NCBI GenBank assembly: GCA_012295275.1
Contig: CM022665.1
Span: 3,025,167 to 3,085,166 of the forward strand
Length of the DNA: 60,000 bases
Direction: 5' to 3'
Source of the DNA: Chrysomallon squamiferum
Taxonomy: Eukaryota; Mollusca; Gastropoda; Neomphalida; Peltospiridae
The notes below the pieces were generated by a model. It ran no database searches, had not been told where the DNA came from, and saw only the letters and a program-made list of their open reading frames with translations. Every line of letters begins with the position of its first letter. The stretch's first letter is position 1. This document shows positions 39,420 through 51,655 of the stretch, in pieces. Made by a program: the position numbers and the translations under genes.

Positions 39420-39580
39420 GCATTCTCTCTCTCTCTGCCATCCCCCATCCCTTTCTCTCTCTTTTCCTCCCTTTCTTTCTGTCTCTCTGTCTCCCTGTCT
39501 CTGAAAGTATCTGTATATCTGTCTCTCTTAGTATCTTTGTGTATATCTTTCTCACTCTTTCTTTTTTTTTTTCTTCTCGT
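39420..39580. repeat. Pyrimidine (CT/TCTG)n tract
   Basis: A CT-rich strand-asymmetric region with CTCTCTCTGT units and a terminal T run. A 118-residue Ser/Leu ORF across it is not a credible gene. Confidence 0.8.
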
Positions 39581-39665
39581 TTTCCAAATGTGGCAGAAAT
39601 GAAAAATGTTTTAGTTTAAAATCCATTTTATTTTATTGTGGATGTTACAGGTAGATAATGTGATT

Positions 39666-39880
39666 GTTGCAGAAGAATGTCATCAGTCTCTGAAGAGGTC
39701 AACACACCATACACAACTGTTGAGAAAAAAAAAGAAAGAAAAAAAAAAAAAAACCCACACAATTTCCCTAAATCTAATGTCAGTTATTTCTTATTTATTT
39801 CCAGATGTGTCCCCACCCACTTTATAATTATCACTTCTGCAAGAAAATGTCAGCAGAGCTGGAGGTCAAAATTGTAGAAA
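39666..39880 (+). repeat. Two diverged copies of a 45-bp segment
   Basis: TTGTTGCAGAAGAATGTCAT…CTCTGAAGAGGTCAAC near 39666 resembles CTTCTGCAAGAAAATGTCAG…AGCTGGAGGTCAAA near 39834. Both lie in open + frames but no splice donors support exons. Confidence 0.35.
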
Positions 39881-40249
39881 ATGTTGCAATACTGGTTTAC
39901 AAACACCAAAATTTTGTCGAATTTGAAAACAACAAATTAAAAAAAAAAAATAATAATAATAAAAATAACGTAACGAGCACAGCTAGAATTTCTAATGAAT
40001 TAGTAAAAAAAAAAAAAAATTATGATTTTTCTTTTCCTTTTTTTTTTCTTTTTTTTTTCCTTAACACGTTTCAAAGACAATAACTGCAGCTGAGATCTGA
40101 GGTCTGTGTTCAAAGTTCAGCAATTTCATAATAATTAGTCATATCATCTTTCACTGTGTCTGGTCTCGGTGCGGATAAGTGGTATTACTTTACACTGGGA
40201 GCTGGATGCATGGGTAACTAGTTAGAGTGTTAGTAAGATTGTTTTTCAC

Positions 40250-40680
40250 ATTGTTTCTTCTGTGTACAGACATGAATAAAGAAACGAATAAGTTTGTGGA
40301 TACTGTCTAATAATACCTCGGTAGACTGGTTGTTCTCAATATTCACTGTAGAATGAATTAATGAATTAATTAAAAACAGAGTTTAATCAACATATTGGTT
40401 GTTCTGATTACTGGGCATAAAATAAATGAATAAATAAATGAATGAATGAATATGTGTCTGACGGTGCTGTACTTAAGTGTTGTTCTGAATGCTGAGTGTA
40501 AAATGAATGAATAAATGAATAAAATAAAGAACAGTCTCTAAAAATACCTCAGTACATATGTTATTCTGAATACTAGGTGTAGACTAGATGAATAAATGAA
40601 TAAATATATGTTTAACAACACCTGAATGTATTCTAACATCGATGGTTATTGGGTGTCATCATATATATTCTGAATAATGA
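40250..40680. repeat. Degenerate tandem array, about 70-80-bp unit
   Basis: Units contain TTGTTCTGAATACT(G)GGTGTA followed by AAATGAATGAATAAATGAAT and AATAATACCTCAGTA. Four to five units are recognisable at about 40328, 40396, 40477, 40558 and 40663, each with an internal (GAAT/AAAT)n part. Confidence 0.65.
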
Positions 40681-41226
40681 GGACTATATGCTGCTTACAC
40701 TATTCCAAAGACTATTCAAATGTAGGATATAAACTGCTAGATGTATGAATATATGTTTCCATATCTAGGTATGTATGCATATTTCTGTTAGTGACATATT
40801 TTACAGTATCACTTATTTTGATTACTCAATCATCCACTATCTCTGATGAATGTGATATAATTGTTGGTATCTAAATAGGTTTACATTTTCACACCAAACA
40901 GTCACATTATCAGTAACTGGAATAACCTTGTGTCAACAAGACAAGATTATCACTTGCAGTAAGTAAGTGCTATTTCTATATAAAAATTAAAAAAACCCAC
41001 CATCAGTTTCATAACTGCTGCAAACCACAGTAATTGAGCAATTAAAGAGGTTTAACAGAGAGTGTGTGAATTAACATGGGGATTAACACAACATTATCTG
41101 ATGTGAAGTTTGATTGGTTGTCTGTTTAGTGTGCTGTACAGGCTAGAGTAAGTTCCCACACTCCATCTCATAATCTCTGTCGTGATAAAAACACTGAAAA
41201 CTCACTTGTCATGTTTACTGACCACA

Positions 41227-41278
41227 GCTGTAAAATGCTGATACACTCACTACCTGCATCTAGTGGTAATACACACTG
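41227..41278 (-). repeat. Right arm of the 2-kb-spaced inverted repeat
   Basis: The reverse complement matches 39196-39243 in two blocks of 24 and 19 bases. Similarity fades immediately outside the arms. The DNA between the arms holds the CT tract, the degenerate tandem array and no transposase-like ORF. Confidence 0.8.
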
Positions 41279-44200
41279 TGTATTTGTATTATTGTTTCAA
41301 TAACATTTCTTCACGAAAATAAGGATAGCAAAAGCATAATAATAATAATAATATCTATATATATATATATATATATATAGGTATGTAAAATAAAAGGAAG
41401 TGAATTTTACATCAAAATGATAATCTGCATTCTTCAGTTGATGAGCAGGTTCAGATAAAATAATATCTATCAGTGTTACGAGATAATATGTGAAAGAGAA
41501 AGAGAAACTAGCGAATTAAGATATTTTGTTATTATTAGCACTAACACTGCAATATGAATCATATCCTTGCTGGCCTATTAAAAACATATGAGTCTATGTG
41601 TTGAATGAATAAATATTAGTTTAATAAATACATATTAATATTAAACCAAAAATTGTTTAAAATGAGACATTTTCTGCTATGGAGCCAGATATCTTGTGAT
41701 AGATGTGAAACATTTTATTAACTTGACTGAATGGATACATTGATCACAAGCAGAATGGTAACTCGTACTGGTAGGTATTGTTTTCATTCTCTCTCTCTCT
41801 CTCTCTCTCATCCTCTGTGTCTGTTTGTCTGTTAAACTGTCTCTGTAACTCTGAATCTCTATCCCTATCTTTCTCTTTGTATACTGCCTGTCTGTAGCTC
41901 TCTCTCTCTGTCTATACACAAAATATATTTAATCCTTCTTTTCAAGAATATCCATATTATTCATGTTCATCTTTTGAATAATTTTCATAAATATTAACTA
42001 ATTACCTATTTTTAGTAATTTATAACCGTTATTATTTAATTTTGTTATATTTTTAGTAATTTATAACTGTTATTATTTAATTTTGTTATATTTTTACTAC
42101 ATTTTTGTAAGAAAATTTCCAAGCACACACACACACACACACACTCATACATACACCCACACCCACACACATTACAAACAGGTGTAACTAATTGAAAACA
42201 TGTTTCAATCCTCCACTATTAAAAACAAATCATAATTCACCATCGTCTGATACACAAGTCATAAAAAAACAATTATATATTCAAATCTAAAACTTACATT
42301 ACAGTCAAATGAGATAATAATTACAATAAAACAAAATAACAGCATGAAGTGGAGTAGATCTGTATGTGTTACATATTCAGATACCTAACATACATTTTGT
42401 GACAGAAAGAAAAAATAAAAACAATCCCAAAACAAACATTTTAATTCGCAAGAGCTGGTTAAAGTAAATAATGGATTAAATAGCAGTATAAATTAAAGTT
42501 ACTGCATGTTAGGCTTACCTAAAATTAAAATGTTAAACTAGGTGTTGACATAAACACAGATGTAGGACCTAATATGTGTAAACAATACTGTCATAATTTT
42601 ATTAAATTTTCACAGTAAATATGCTGTGAATACAGTAACCAGTTAGAAAAAAAATTGCTCTATACATATTTCACACGCACACACACACACACACACACAC
42701 CAATTTTGTTTTTTTAGGACATTGTTAGACAGAACTGCAGTTATTAGGATATTCAGAAATTTATATTTCTTAATAAAATTTAAAAAAAACACTGTTTTCT
42801 TCACACAGCATTTCAAAACACTAGCTTTATCACAGAAACACTAAACTTACACACATATTTAATAACTGGTACAGTTATCTTTATCTTTAAAAGGGTTTTC
42901 TTCTTTTTATTATTATTATTCTATTCACCGATGATAATTAAAATATTTTTTAAAAAAACCTCTGTCGTGGTAACAGTTAGTTTCTGTGACTAGTAAAAAC
43001 TGTATAAATGTTGTGCGTGTGGAATCAGTTTCTGGTGTGACATCTTATCTCACACTGTTGTAGCTGTTTGAATATGAACAAATGTATCAAGTTTTAAAGT
43101 CTTTGGTGTTACAGCAATAACTAGATATCCTCTCTGCACTGGCACACTTAACATGGACAGCTACAAACAAAACAGCTATTTTCACAGCACTCACCTTGAT
43201 AAGGGAGATGGTCATGCTTGGCTGATCATAATGAAGGATTCACATATTAATTATGATGTGAAAAAAAAAGGAGCGTGGGAAAATGTTTTATACTGTGAGA
43301 TGATACCATGTGTCATCCTTGAAGGAAACAGATGTTGGGAATAATTCTAGTGGAGAAAATCATCATCTCAACATTTCATTTTCAACTCATGAAGAAAAAA
43401 AAAATAAAAAATTAATACAAAGAATTATCAATTTAAATATTGTATTTTTTTTTTCACATTAAGAAAAAATTAATTTGTTGAATCATCATTTTAGCATTTC
43501 ATTTTTAACTAATGTGTAAAATATTTAATATCAAGAATCATTATTTAAACATTTCGTATTTACGTAAGGCAAAATATTTAAAGTGAATCAGTGAATTTAA
43601 ACGGGTTTTTATTTATTTATTTTTATTATTATTTTTTTTTTTTTGGTGGGAAAACATTCGAAATATATTGTGTTTTTAAAAAAAGAAGTTTTAAAAAAAA
43701 AAGAAGTTTGGAAAACACTTGAAAATATATGCTTTTAAAAAAAAAGAAGTTTTGGAATACAGTTTTAAAACGAAGGTTAATAGCATGAACTTAGATGAAT
43801 TGTGATGGTTTCAGTGAACCCTTAGGGCAATATTACTTTTTTTAATATATATATATATATATAACCAGTACTTTTGTACTGCTAATGCTGTTTCAAAGGC
43901 AGTGACAACTCTCACAGCTAATATAAACCTTGTAATAAAAAAAAATTAAAAAATGTAATAATTTTTAATAAAATAGGGCCTATATTATAACAAAAAAGAT
44001 TTAAAAAAAATAATAATAAAAAAAAGGTTTTACAACAAAACTTTGTTGTGGGTGTGATTTATGAAAAGCAAATTACTGAAAATAATAACATTCTTTTGCA
44101 GTTTTATCTTTCTTACACATTCTCAATACATTCCTGCTGACAACATAAATTGCAGACAATGATAGAGACATATCAATAATGTAGTGTTTTTAACATCACC

Positions 44201-45291
44201 TCTTTTTTTAAAACAACACTTTATCTCCGCTGGTTTCAAAAAAAAAAAAAACGTTTCAAAGATTACAGTTTCTTTCAAAATTCTTTTGTAATCTGTTGAC
44301 AAGAAAAAATATATATCGCTTTCTTCTGGTTCCAAAGTGTGTTGCTATTTAAAACATTGGTTATGCATGATTTCACAATATTAGCATTGAATTACTCAGA
44401 CAAAAAAACTCCTTTCAGACATTTCTACAAATTCCTGTTAATGTGTTATGAATTTTTAATTTCTTTTGAAAAAGATAACTTCTGTGTGGAATATGAGACT
44501 CTCTTTGTGATATGCATTCTTGCTATACAGCATCGTAAAGTAGGACTGATTAATGGTTTTTTGACAATAACTCTTCATGTAATTTACAGCCGATTTTAAC
44601 AGTTATGTAAGCTGCATGTAAAAAGTATTGATTTAGCTGTGTAAAATGACAGATTAAAGTATTTCTTTGCTGGAATGAGACAGTATATTGGTGAAGTATG
44701 ATTTTTACACTTCAGTTAATATCTTTGAAAGATGGGGTGGGGGGTTTGTTCCTTTCACCAAATTTTTGCTTTTTATTGATGTTGGCAGTAACATTGGACA
44801 TTTGTTTTAGCAGCAATGAAACACATCAGTATTCATGTTGTTGTATTTATTTTTGTATTTGTTCTTTTTTTAAACATTAGAGTTGAGATATAAAATATAT
44901 TCTATAGAGTGAACCCACATTAAGCCTAGTTTAAAAATATTTTTAGCAATGCAAATTCAAATGAAAATCGAGGCATCTGTTTTCTAATAAAATTGAAAAA
45001 TTCATTTACAGTTTTCAAATATGAATTTTAATTCACTGGATAATGATATTAAACTATCCCCCACCCACCCCCCAAAAAAAACAACATTTGTTGTTATTTA
45101 ATATAATATAGATAATACGTTTGCATCATAAAAGTTATAATTGTACTGAAAATTCACAAAAACGTCTGTAATGGGTATAAAGATCGTAACAGGAGAGGAA
45201 GTGAAAAATTGTAGATTCAGATGGGAACCTTTCTTTGTACAGTTGTTATTAAAGGGTAATAAAACGGTAATAAAATTTAAATAAACGCCAG
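41279..45291. other. Intron-like sequence
   Basis: AT-rich. CA blocks occur at 42124-42172 and 42674-42700. A degenerate repeat of TCATC…AACATTTCATTTTYAACT occurs at 43350-43570. A threefold AAAAAAGAAGTTTT motif occurs at 43675-43755. Short ORFs at 43153, 44123, 44339 and 44698 have no domain, splice or promoter support. Confidence 0.5.
42006..42097. repeat. 46-bp two-copy tandem repeat
   Basis: TTTTTAGTAATTTATAAC, then YGTTATTATTTAATTTTGTT, occurs twice in succession with a single substitution. This is a recent duplication. Confidence 0.85.
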
Positions 45292-45321
45292 CACAGCGTG
45301 GGAACACAAGATGATGTCCAG
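45292..45321 (+). CDS. Candidate 30-nt microexon, phase 0-0
   Basis: Donor CAG|gtacgt at 45322 is strong. The preceding 30 nt read H-S-V-G-T-Q-D-D-V-Q in phase 0 and are GC-rich. The acceptor (aaacgccag) has no pyrimidine tract, which is a serious weakness. Confidence 0.2.
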
Positions 45322-48051
45322 GTACGTATGCGACAGCGAACAAGGACCAGTCATATTATTATGAGTTATGACATTATTAAGAAAAGTGTCTTTAAAAACA
45401 CTGACCTCTGTAAATAGACTGACATTATTTTTTTGATACTGCATGCTGGAAGTGTGTATTCAGATAATATTTTAACAATGTTCTTAACCCTCGAAGCATC
45501 TCATGCTGCGTGTTTCACTCACATCACCTTTTCCGGAAATTTCATTTGTCATTTATGAAAATGCATGTTTCGCTGACGTTTTCCGCAGAATTAATTTGTG
45601 AAATAAAGGGAGTTTACATTTGGAAGAATTTTAACATCTATTCCAGTCATTCAGTGGCATTTTGTTGACCAAAACAGCTGACTCATGACGCTTGCAGGGT
45701 TAATTCAATTAAATATGTATTTAAAAATGGTGTTCTTTCACAAATAAATCTTACGGCAGATGTGACAGTTTCCAACCTGAATGACAGGTTATCAGTCCAC
45801 GTACTGTTTTTGGTTATAACAGTAATTATGTGAAACAAAGACAGTTTTGTGCCTAACTTTTCTGTCTGCTGTTGACAGGTATATATAAATAGTTCTCTGA
45901 TAGAAGCATGCTTAAAATTACCACAGTTAAAAGTTTACAAAAGTAATACAGTTTCTTCATTATGAAGACAAATTAGCACAGCTCTAAAAGACGCATACTA
46001 AAGATTATTCACACTTAAAAGTGAGAAAGGGAAATAATAGAGTTTCCTCGTTTATAAATAGGAATTTACTTTAACTGTATGTGTCTGGCTGGAATTAAAT
46101 TATCATATAAATTGCCAATAAAATGAATTTGTCTTCACATTACCTTGAACAGGTGTCAAGTTATCTACAAATCTGACACAGTGCTAACACAATGATTTAT
46201 TTTAATACACCCATAGACATCAGTAATCATCATTTTCATACCAAACACTGTGAAATATCTGTAAACAGAGAAATGCTTGTCATATTGTGTAGAAATAGAA
46301 ATTGTCACTCCTTTATTTACAAAATTGAAAAATATTATTAAATTTTAAAACTGTTTTATTTATTAATATCAAATTTTAAGCTTAGTATAGTTTCATTTGC
46401 ATACAGTAGTATATACATTGTATGCCATTTTTCTTAATGTGAATGTTTGAGAACAGATCTTGTTGTAATATTAAAATGGTATTATCTGGCATTAAACATC
46501 AAACCCCATTTTTCTGCTGTTTTCATTAGCAGTGACTTTATTTTGTTAAGTGCAACTTACAGATATAAAATGTAAGTATACCATTAACCGAGGTAACTTT
46601 TACAAACTGCTGAATAACTTTATCATGTTTTTAACAGGTTTTTTTTTTTCGTGTTTAAGATAATTCAATACTTTAATAAGAAATTTCCGCTGAAGCATAT
46701 TTATATAGGTATGCAACACACATACATATTAACAGAGAGAGAGAGAGAAAACTAAATTTAATCAAAGTAGTTGACTGCAGCAATGGATGTTTAAAAGATA
46801 ACATTTTAGTATTATTGGTTAATACATGAAAATAAAACATTATTTTGTTGTATAAAAATTATAGAGAGGAAGTTCACTGATACTAATCAGTGAAATATTT
46901 GTATCAGTTAACAGCAAAGGATCTTTTATTATGTGAACTTCCCATAAAGAGAAATACACATACCACTGCCTCTGATAAACCAAAAAAAACAAAACAACAT
47001 TCACTGTAAAAAGATATATGAGTGCTTATTACAAACCTCCTTTGAATCTTCTTACAAAGAATCAACTGGCAGGAAATGATAAACAATGTAATTAATGACT
47101 GAAACAAGTTTGCACTTATCAGTACCCCTACACCTCAAAACCACATTAATATTTCTAAAGACACTGGCAAAGATTTATTTAAAAGCCCCCACCCCAAAAA
47201 AAAAAAAAAAAAAAATTAAAAATTAGCAAATGTCACATTTTTAACATTGTGACATTTCAAATGGGGTAATGCCAAAAGCTTTGATAATTCTATTAGATTA
47301 CATAGTTAGTTGTTTGGGTTAGGTCCTCCATTGTTCCTGATGGTCCATTAGAGCTGTATGAGAGCACACAATCAAAGACAGCTATCTGCTGTGCTGTGGA
47401 TACCGCATTTGAGAGCACCCATCCACGTAAAGAGCTTGCAGTGTAGCTGGCTACCAATAACGTGAGATGTTTCACACTGTATTCACACAGAGGGTGCTCT
47501 CCTTACCCCCACTCAGTGATAACAATCTTCACCTGTTGTTGCTGGATGACAGTGGTAAATGATCAGTCAGTGTGTGCACAGATACACTGCTTAACATGTC
47601 TCCTTCATTATGGGACTGTTATTAATAGGACTCAGTTCAGTTTATTTTTTATTTTTTCTCTGATCCTTCTATTAATCAATGATTTAAAAAATACATATAT
47701 TTTTATGTTTTTAAACTTAACTTTTTTTTTTTTTTTTTTGGTTGCTTTAAGTGAAACTTTATGTCGAGTATTTCACAAAGAAATATGGCAACCTTTAGTG
47801 CAGTGTTATAAGTTTATATCTGAAACTAATTAGATTTGTGCAGTGATTTCGCAACTTGGGTGGTAGATGTATTGTCAGGTGTCATGAAAATATGAGGGTG
47901 GGGGAAACTGTATACACTGTATCACATATAAATTTCATATTTATTATTTGTTACAACACTGTTTTTGTTATTCTGACTGTTCTGCACATTTTTTTTATTA
48001 CATTTGTCTGAAATTAAAATAAAATAAATTGTATTTAGCAATAATTAACAG
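45322..48051. other. Intron-like sequence
   Basis: Mostly unique AT-rich DNA. 47220-47270 holds an inverted repeat TGTCACA…TGTGACA. 47290-47600 is GC-richer with open frames on both strands but no splice sites of quality, and may be a degraded repeat. No gene is supported. Confidence 0.5.
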
Positions 48052-48163
48052 GGAGATCAGGTTGGGCTGGAGAAAGTTTTTCAAGTCTGAGCAAGCTGAT
48101 GTTAAGCAGGCCTGTCGTGGACTAGAAATACGTTATGTGGTCAACCTAGTGGACAAGCTAAAG
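48052..48163 (+). CDS. Candidate coding exon, phase 2 to 0 (exon F)
   Basis: After acceptor aattaacag (ending 48051) the segment reads one base, then 37 open codons: EIRLGWRKFFKSEQADVKQA, then CRGLEIRYVVNLVDKLK. The composition is basic, amphipathic and protein-like, and GC is about 48 percent. The starting phase fits the end of the 12691-12786 candidate, and the ending phase 0 fits 51593-51655. The donor AAAG|gtcaca is poor; the frame stops at 48179-48181 if it is not used. The family is not recognised. It may alternatively be a fragment of an old retroelement ORF. Confidence 0.35.
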
Positions 48164-49554
48164 GTCACACTGGTCTTTTAAGAACTGCATCCCCGCTGAC
48201 AAAGTAGCCACCATCTTTAAAAAAAAAACTGTCTCACACCAAGTGGAGATAAAATTCATAAGCTTTTGTGTCAGGTGTAATTAACTGCCACCAATTGGTC
48301 TTTGTCTGATTCATAGCACACAAGGTAACCTGCACATGAGATATCAGTATTCCTGGTAAGATCAACGATAGTTTTGTTACTCACAGTATACCAAGATCTT
48401 ATCATCATTTCTGGAATGCACTGAGATTAGAGGAAAACAAAACACAACCCACTCCTTTCTTGTTACGTTTCATGTTCAATGAAATGCCGGACAAGTTATT
48501 TCTGTAGCTTATGGCCTTAAGTTTTCGTGAGGTTGCACGATATTTATACCAGTAATCACCAGAAGTGCGTTTTAACCAAAGTAAAAACATTTAATTGAAT
48601 GATTAATGAGATTTACATACCGTTTTATCAGCTATTACAATATCAGGCATATTGTATTCTAAAAATTTTGAGAGCTATATGGAAAAAATTTACACTGAAA
48701 CATAAATTGGAATTAAAAGTGCAATAAATTTGTCAGTAATTCTCACTTCCATTAACAAAAGAAGAAAAACTATAATAGAGTTAATAAAATTCAATTTAAA
48801 ATTAAATAATAAAAGCAAGAACAAAAAAAAAAAAAAATTTAAATACAGCAATCTCATAACAGCAGTAAGAAACACATAAAAGATTTTTAAATGAAATGTT
48901 CAGATCTTATCACTTCAATTTGTCCTACCTCTGTCATTTAACTGAAGGTAAGAAAGAAAAGAAAAAAACCAAACAGTAAACTCAAAACAGCAAGGAACAA
49001 TAAATTTAAAAAAAAAACCCAAAATCCCCAAAACAAACAAAAACAATTAGGAAACAAATCTGACACTGGAGAAAAAAATAAAAAAAATAAAAAATAAAAA
49101 TAATTTGAAGTTACCTGTTAAACTAATTACAGTTTTTACCTGGATGATCTTCATAAAGGTGTCATTTTATTTCATTTTACTTCATTTTATTTTATTTTAT
49201 TTCTTGCACTTCTAAAAACAGTTTGAAACCAGCTGAATTGAAAACTAATTTCAAATTGGTTTCAGATTTCTGAGTGAAAGCTTTTTTCACTGAACTGAAT
49301 GACAAAACATTGTCAGTAATCGACTTAACACAAACATACTGACACATACACAACATTATTAACACATGTATGCAGGAGACATCAGCACAAATGCATGTAG
49401 CATACAAACACAAGCATCTGCAAATGCACACACACACAGAGAAAACACACACACAAATAAAACCACACATTTATTTGAATTTTTCTGATTACAGTTGATG
49501 GTGACAATTGATGCGTTGATGCGTTGATGATTATGCTGATGTATAAAATTACAG

Positions 49555-49660
49555 CTGGTTCTTTACTGGGATCCAGTGATGAGAGAGACCCCTGCAGGCC
49601 AATGTAGTCACCTATCACGTGAGTTACCTTCCCATTATACACTTCCACACTGTAGAAAAA
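49555..49660 (-). repeat. Dispersed repeat of unknown family, copy 2
   Basis: The minus strand carries GTGGAAGTGTATAATGGGAA, CTACATTGGCCTGCAGGG and TCTCTCATCACTGGATCC, matching 23930-24040 in order. It follows a good minus-strand acceptor (ttatttttctacag), and one frame reads VEVYNGKVTHVIGDYIGLQG. The ORF continues into a CA tract, so a coding role is doubtful. Confidence 0.45.
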
Positions 49661-49770
49661 TAACTGGATAAATTAATTTAGTCATTTAGTTAAAACAATT
49701 TTATAAACCAGAATTACAAAATAATACAACAGAACGAGAGAAAGTCAGTGGCAGAAGACCTAGTACTGGT

Positions 49771-49880
49771 CTATTTCCCAATCCAGTACATGCTCCAAGA
49801 CTGGTTTATCAAAGTCTGTATGTTATTTCCAATCTTTGGGAAGGTGCATATAAAAGTTCACTTGCTGCTAACTGCTGGAA
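49771..49880 (+). mobile_element. SINE central domain
   Basis: CCCAATCCAGTACATGCTCC, AAGACTGGTTTATCAAAG, TCTGTATGTTATTTCC, GGGAAGGTGCATATAAAAG and TTCACTTGCTGCTAA match the family core closely. This is one of the two best central-domain copies. No clear head. Confidence 0.75.
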
Positions 49881-50383
49881 TAGTCAGTGTTGGTTTGTTC
49901 TTTCATGGAATTTTATAAAACGTGTTTAATAAACATAAATATTTAAAAATATTTTAAACATTCATTCATCCTGTTACAAGCAGTAGTCTAACGAATCAGA
50001 AATGCGTGGTAAACTCAACAAGTTAATGTATTCTAAATGTTACTATTATTATTATTATTGTTGTTGTTGTTGTTGTTATTTTTTTCATAAATAAATTTTA
50101 AAAAAAAAAAAGAAAAAAAACAGAATGAAAGAAAACGCCCTCATAAAATGATAACATAGATCCTGAAATATTTCACTGGAAATTATTCTGCCATTATGAC
50201 AATAACAAGATCCTGCTCTGTATTAAAATATTTCACTTTCATTGATTTAATAAAACTTTATTGCCATCACCTTTTTCCTTATGGTATCTTAATTGGGAAA
50301 TAATGGTTCAGAAACATTTTTATTAAGAAAAAACATCCTCCATTACATTTCATTTGAATGTGAGTTATGAAATTTTTTATCAG

Positions 50384-50590
50384 TTAGGCTGTGGCTCAGT
50401 GGTTAGAGCACACAGCTAAAATTTGATTGATCACAGAATCAATGTTTTCACTGTTGGCCAATTCCCTGTTCCAGCCAGGGTCTCATGGCTGGTTTATTAA
50501 AGTCCATTGCAGTTTGTACTTTTCCTGTCTATGGGATGGTGAACACAAAAGGTCCCTTGGTGCTAAGAAAAAGAGCAACTCGTCAAATGG
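50384..50590 (+). mobile_element. Best-preserved tRNA-headed SINE
   Basis: The tRNA-like head GGCTGTGGCTCAGTGGTTAG, then AGCACACAGC (A box and D-stem), is followed by a degraded B-box region. The central domain contains TTCCCTGTTCCAGCCAGGGT, CTCATGGCTGGTTTATTAAA, GTTTGTACTTTTCCTGTC, TATGGGATGGTGAACACAAA and GGTCCCTTGGTGCTAAG. I recognise this central domain as one shared by SINEs that are abundant in mollusc genomes; the exact subfamily is not assigned. The 79-residue ORF inside it is incidental. Confidence 0.8.
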
Positions 50591-51059
50591 TTTTATCTCT
50601 CATTATATACATGATGCTTTATCATTATGCATACAGTCAGTAAAAAATGTGTTAAATTTGTTTTAAATTAGACTGAACTAAAGATATGTTTAAATCAGGT
50701 TTCAAAATTCATTTAACATATGTTTTAGAAACTGATTTTATATTTATTATCACATTCACTGTAGTATTAAAAACTATTAATATATAACAACAAAATTTAA
50801 GTTATTTACGTACATTAATTTGTTGCAGTGGTTATTTTGCTGGCAGTTTTATCACAATTAGTGATCATCCTGTTAATCAGCTTGTTAAAGACTGGATGTT
50901 AATTAAAATAATTAGCATCCTTGGATCCAGTCTGACTGTTCAGACTGGCAGTGTATACTGGTATAAGATTATCTCACCCAGTTAATCTAGTAAATAATAT
51001 TTCACTTTCTTGTAGAAATATCTGATATTTGAATTTAATAATCAGAAGAATAGATTGAT

Positions 51060-51188
51060 ACACTGGTGATGGAAAGTATGTATGTGTGCACATGTGTGTG
51101 TGTGTTTGTATGTTTGTTTGTATGTATGCATGTGTATATCTATGTATATATGCATGAATGTGTGTATGTATGTGTGTGTATGTATGTA

Positions 51189-51226
<38 letters not shown>

Positions 51227-51236
51227 TGTGTGTGTA
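51060..51236. repeat. GT/GTAT compound microsatellite
   Basis: GT and GTAT blocks with short interruptions, about 175 bases. Minus-strand His/Thr ORFs are artefacts. Confidence 0.9.
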
Positions 51237-51592
51237 ATTTTATAACAGTAAGAACACCATATTGACAGTGTATCAAACACAGAGGTATGTGTTACCTTGT
51301 CTAAAGTAACATATATAACAGACACTTATGCACATAGCCAAAGACAGTGTCCACAGATATATCATCACTGTATAAAAACTGACAACTTGTAGTTAAACAT
51401 CATCCCTATTGTAAAAACAAAATGAAAACTGCAGCATTCCAGTGTGAATGTTCCAGAGACAAAGTGGTACAATTTCTTTCACAGTATGTTAATTTAAATC
51501 TTAAACTGGAATGTGAAAACTTTAATTTCAGAAATATTTTATCTTTATTCCATTGTGAAGGTATTGTGAACCTATTTCTTACAAAATTTTAG

Positions 51593-51655
51593 ACTGAAGA
51601 GAAGAGACTGAGGAGTTATATTAAGGTCAGCGTTTACGGTGATAAAAGTGCTCAT
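51593..51655 (+). CDS. Candidate coding exon, phase 0-0 (exon G)
   Basis: Acceptor ttcttacaaaattttag ends at 51592 and donor CAT|gtaaga begins at 51656. The 63 nt are open in phase 0 and read TEEKRLRSYIKVSVYGDKSA plus H, a protein-like mix with an amphipathic helix and a possible beta strand. It would follow …NLVDKLK of the 48052 candidate in phase 0, giving a continuous lysine/glutamate-rich helix. GC is higher than in the surroundings. Reading through the donor gives a stop 13 codons later. The family is not recognised. Confidence 0.45.

Larger units (their letters stand above)
48182..51592. other. Intron-like sequence
   Basis: Contains two SINEs, repeat copy 2 and the GT/GTAT tract, with A-rich low complexity at 48960-49110. 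No additional exon was supported. Confidence 0.5.

Noticed and set aside
47293-47475. 60-residue minus-strand ORF as a gene
   Set aside because: The opposite strand is equally open and splice sites are absent; it may be an unidentified degraded repeat.
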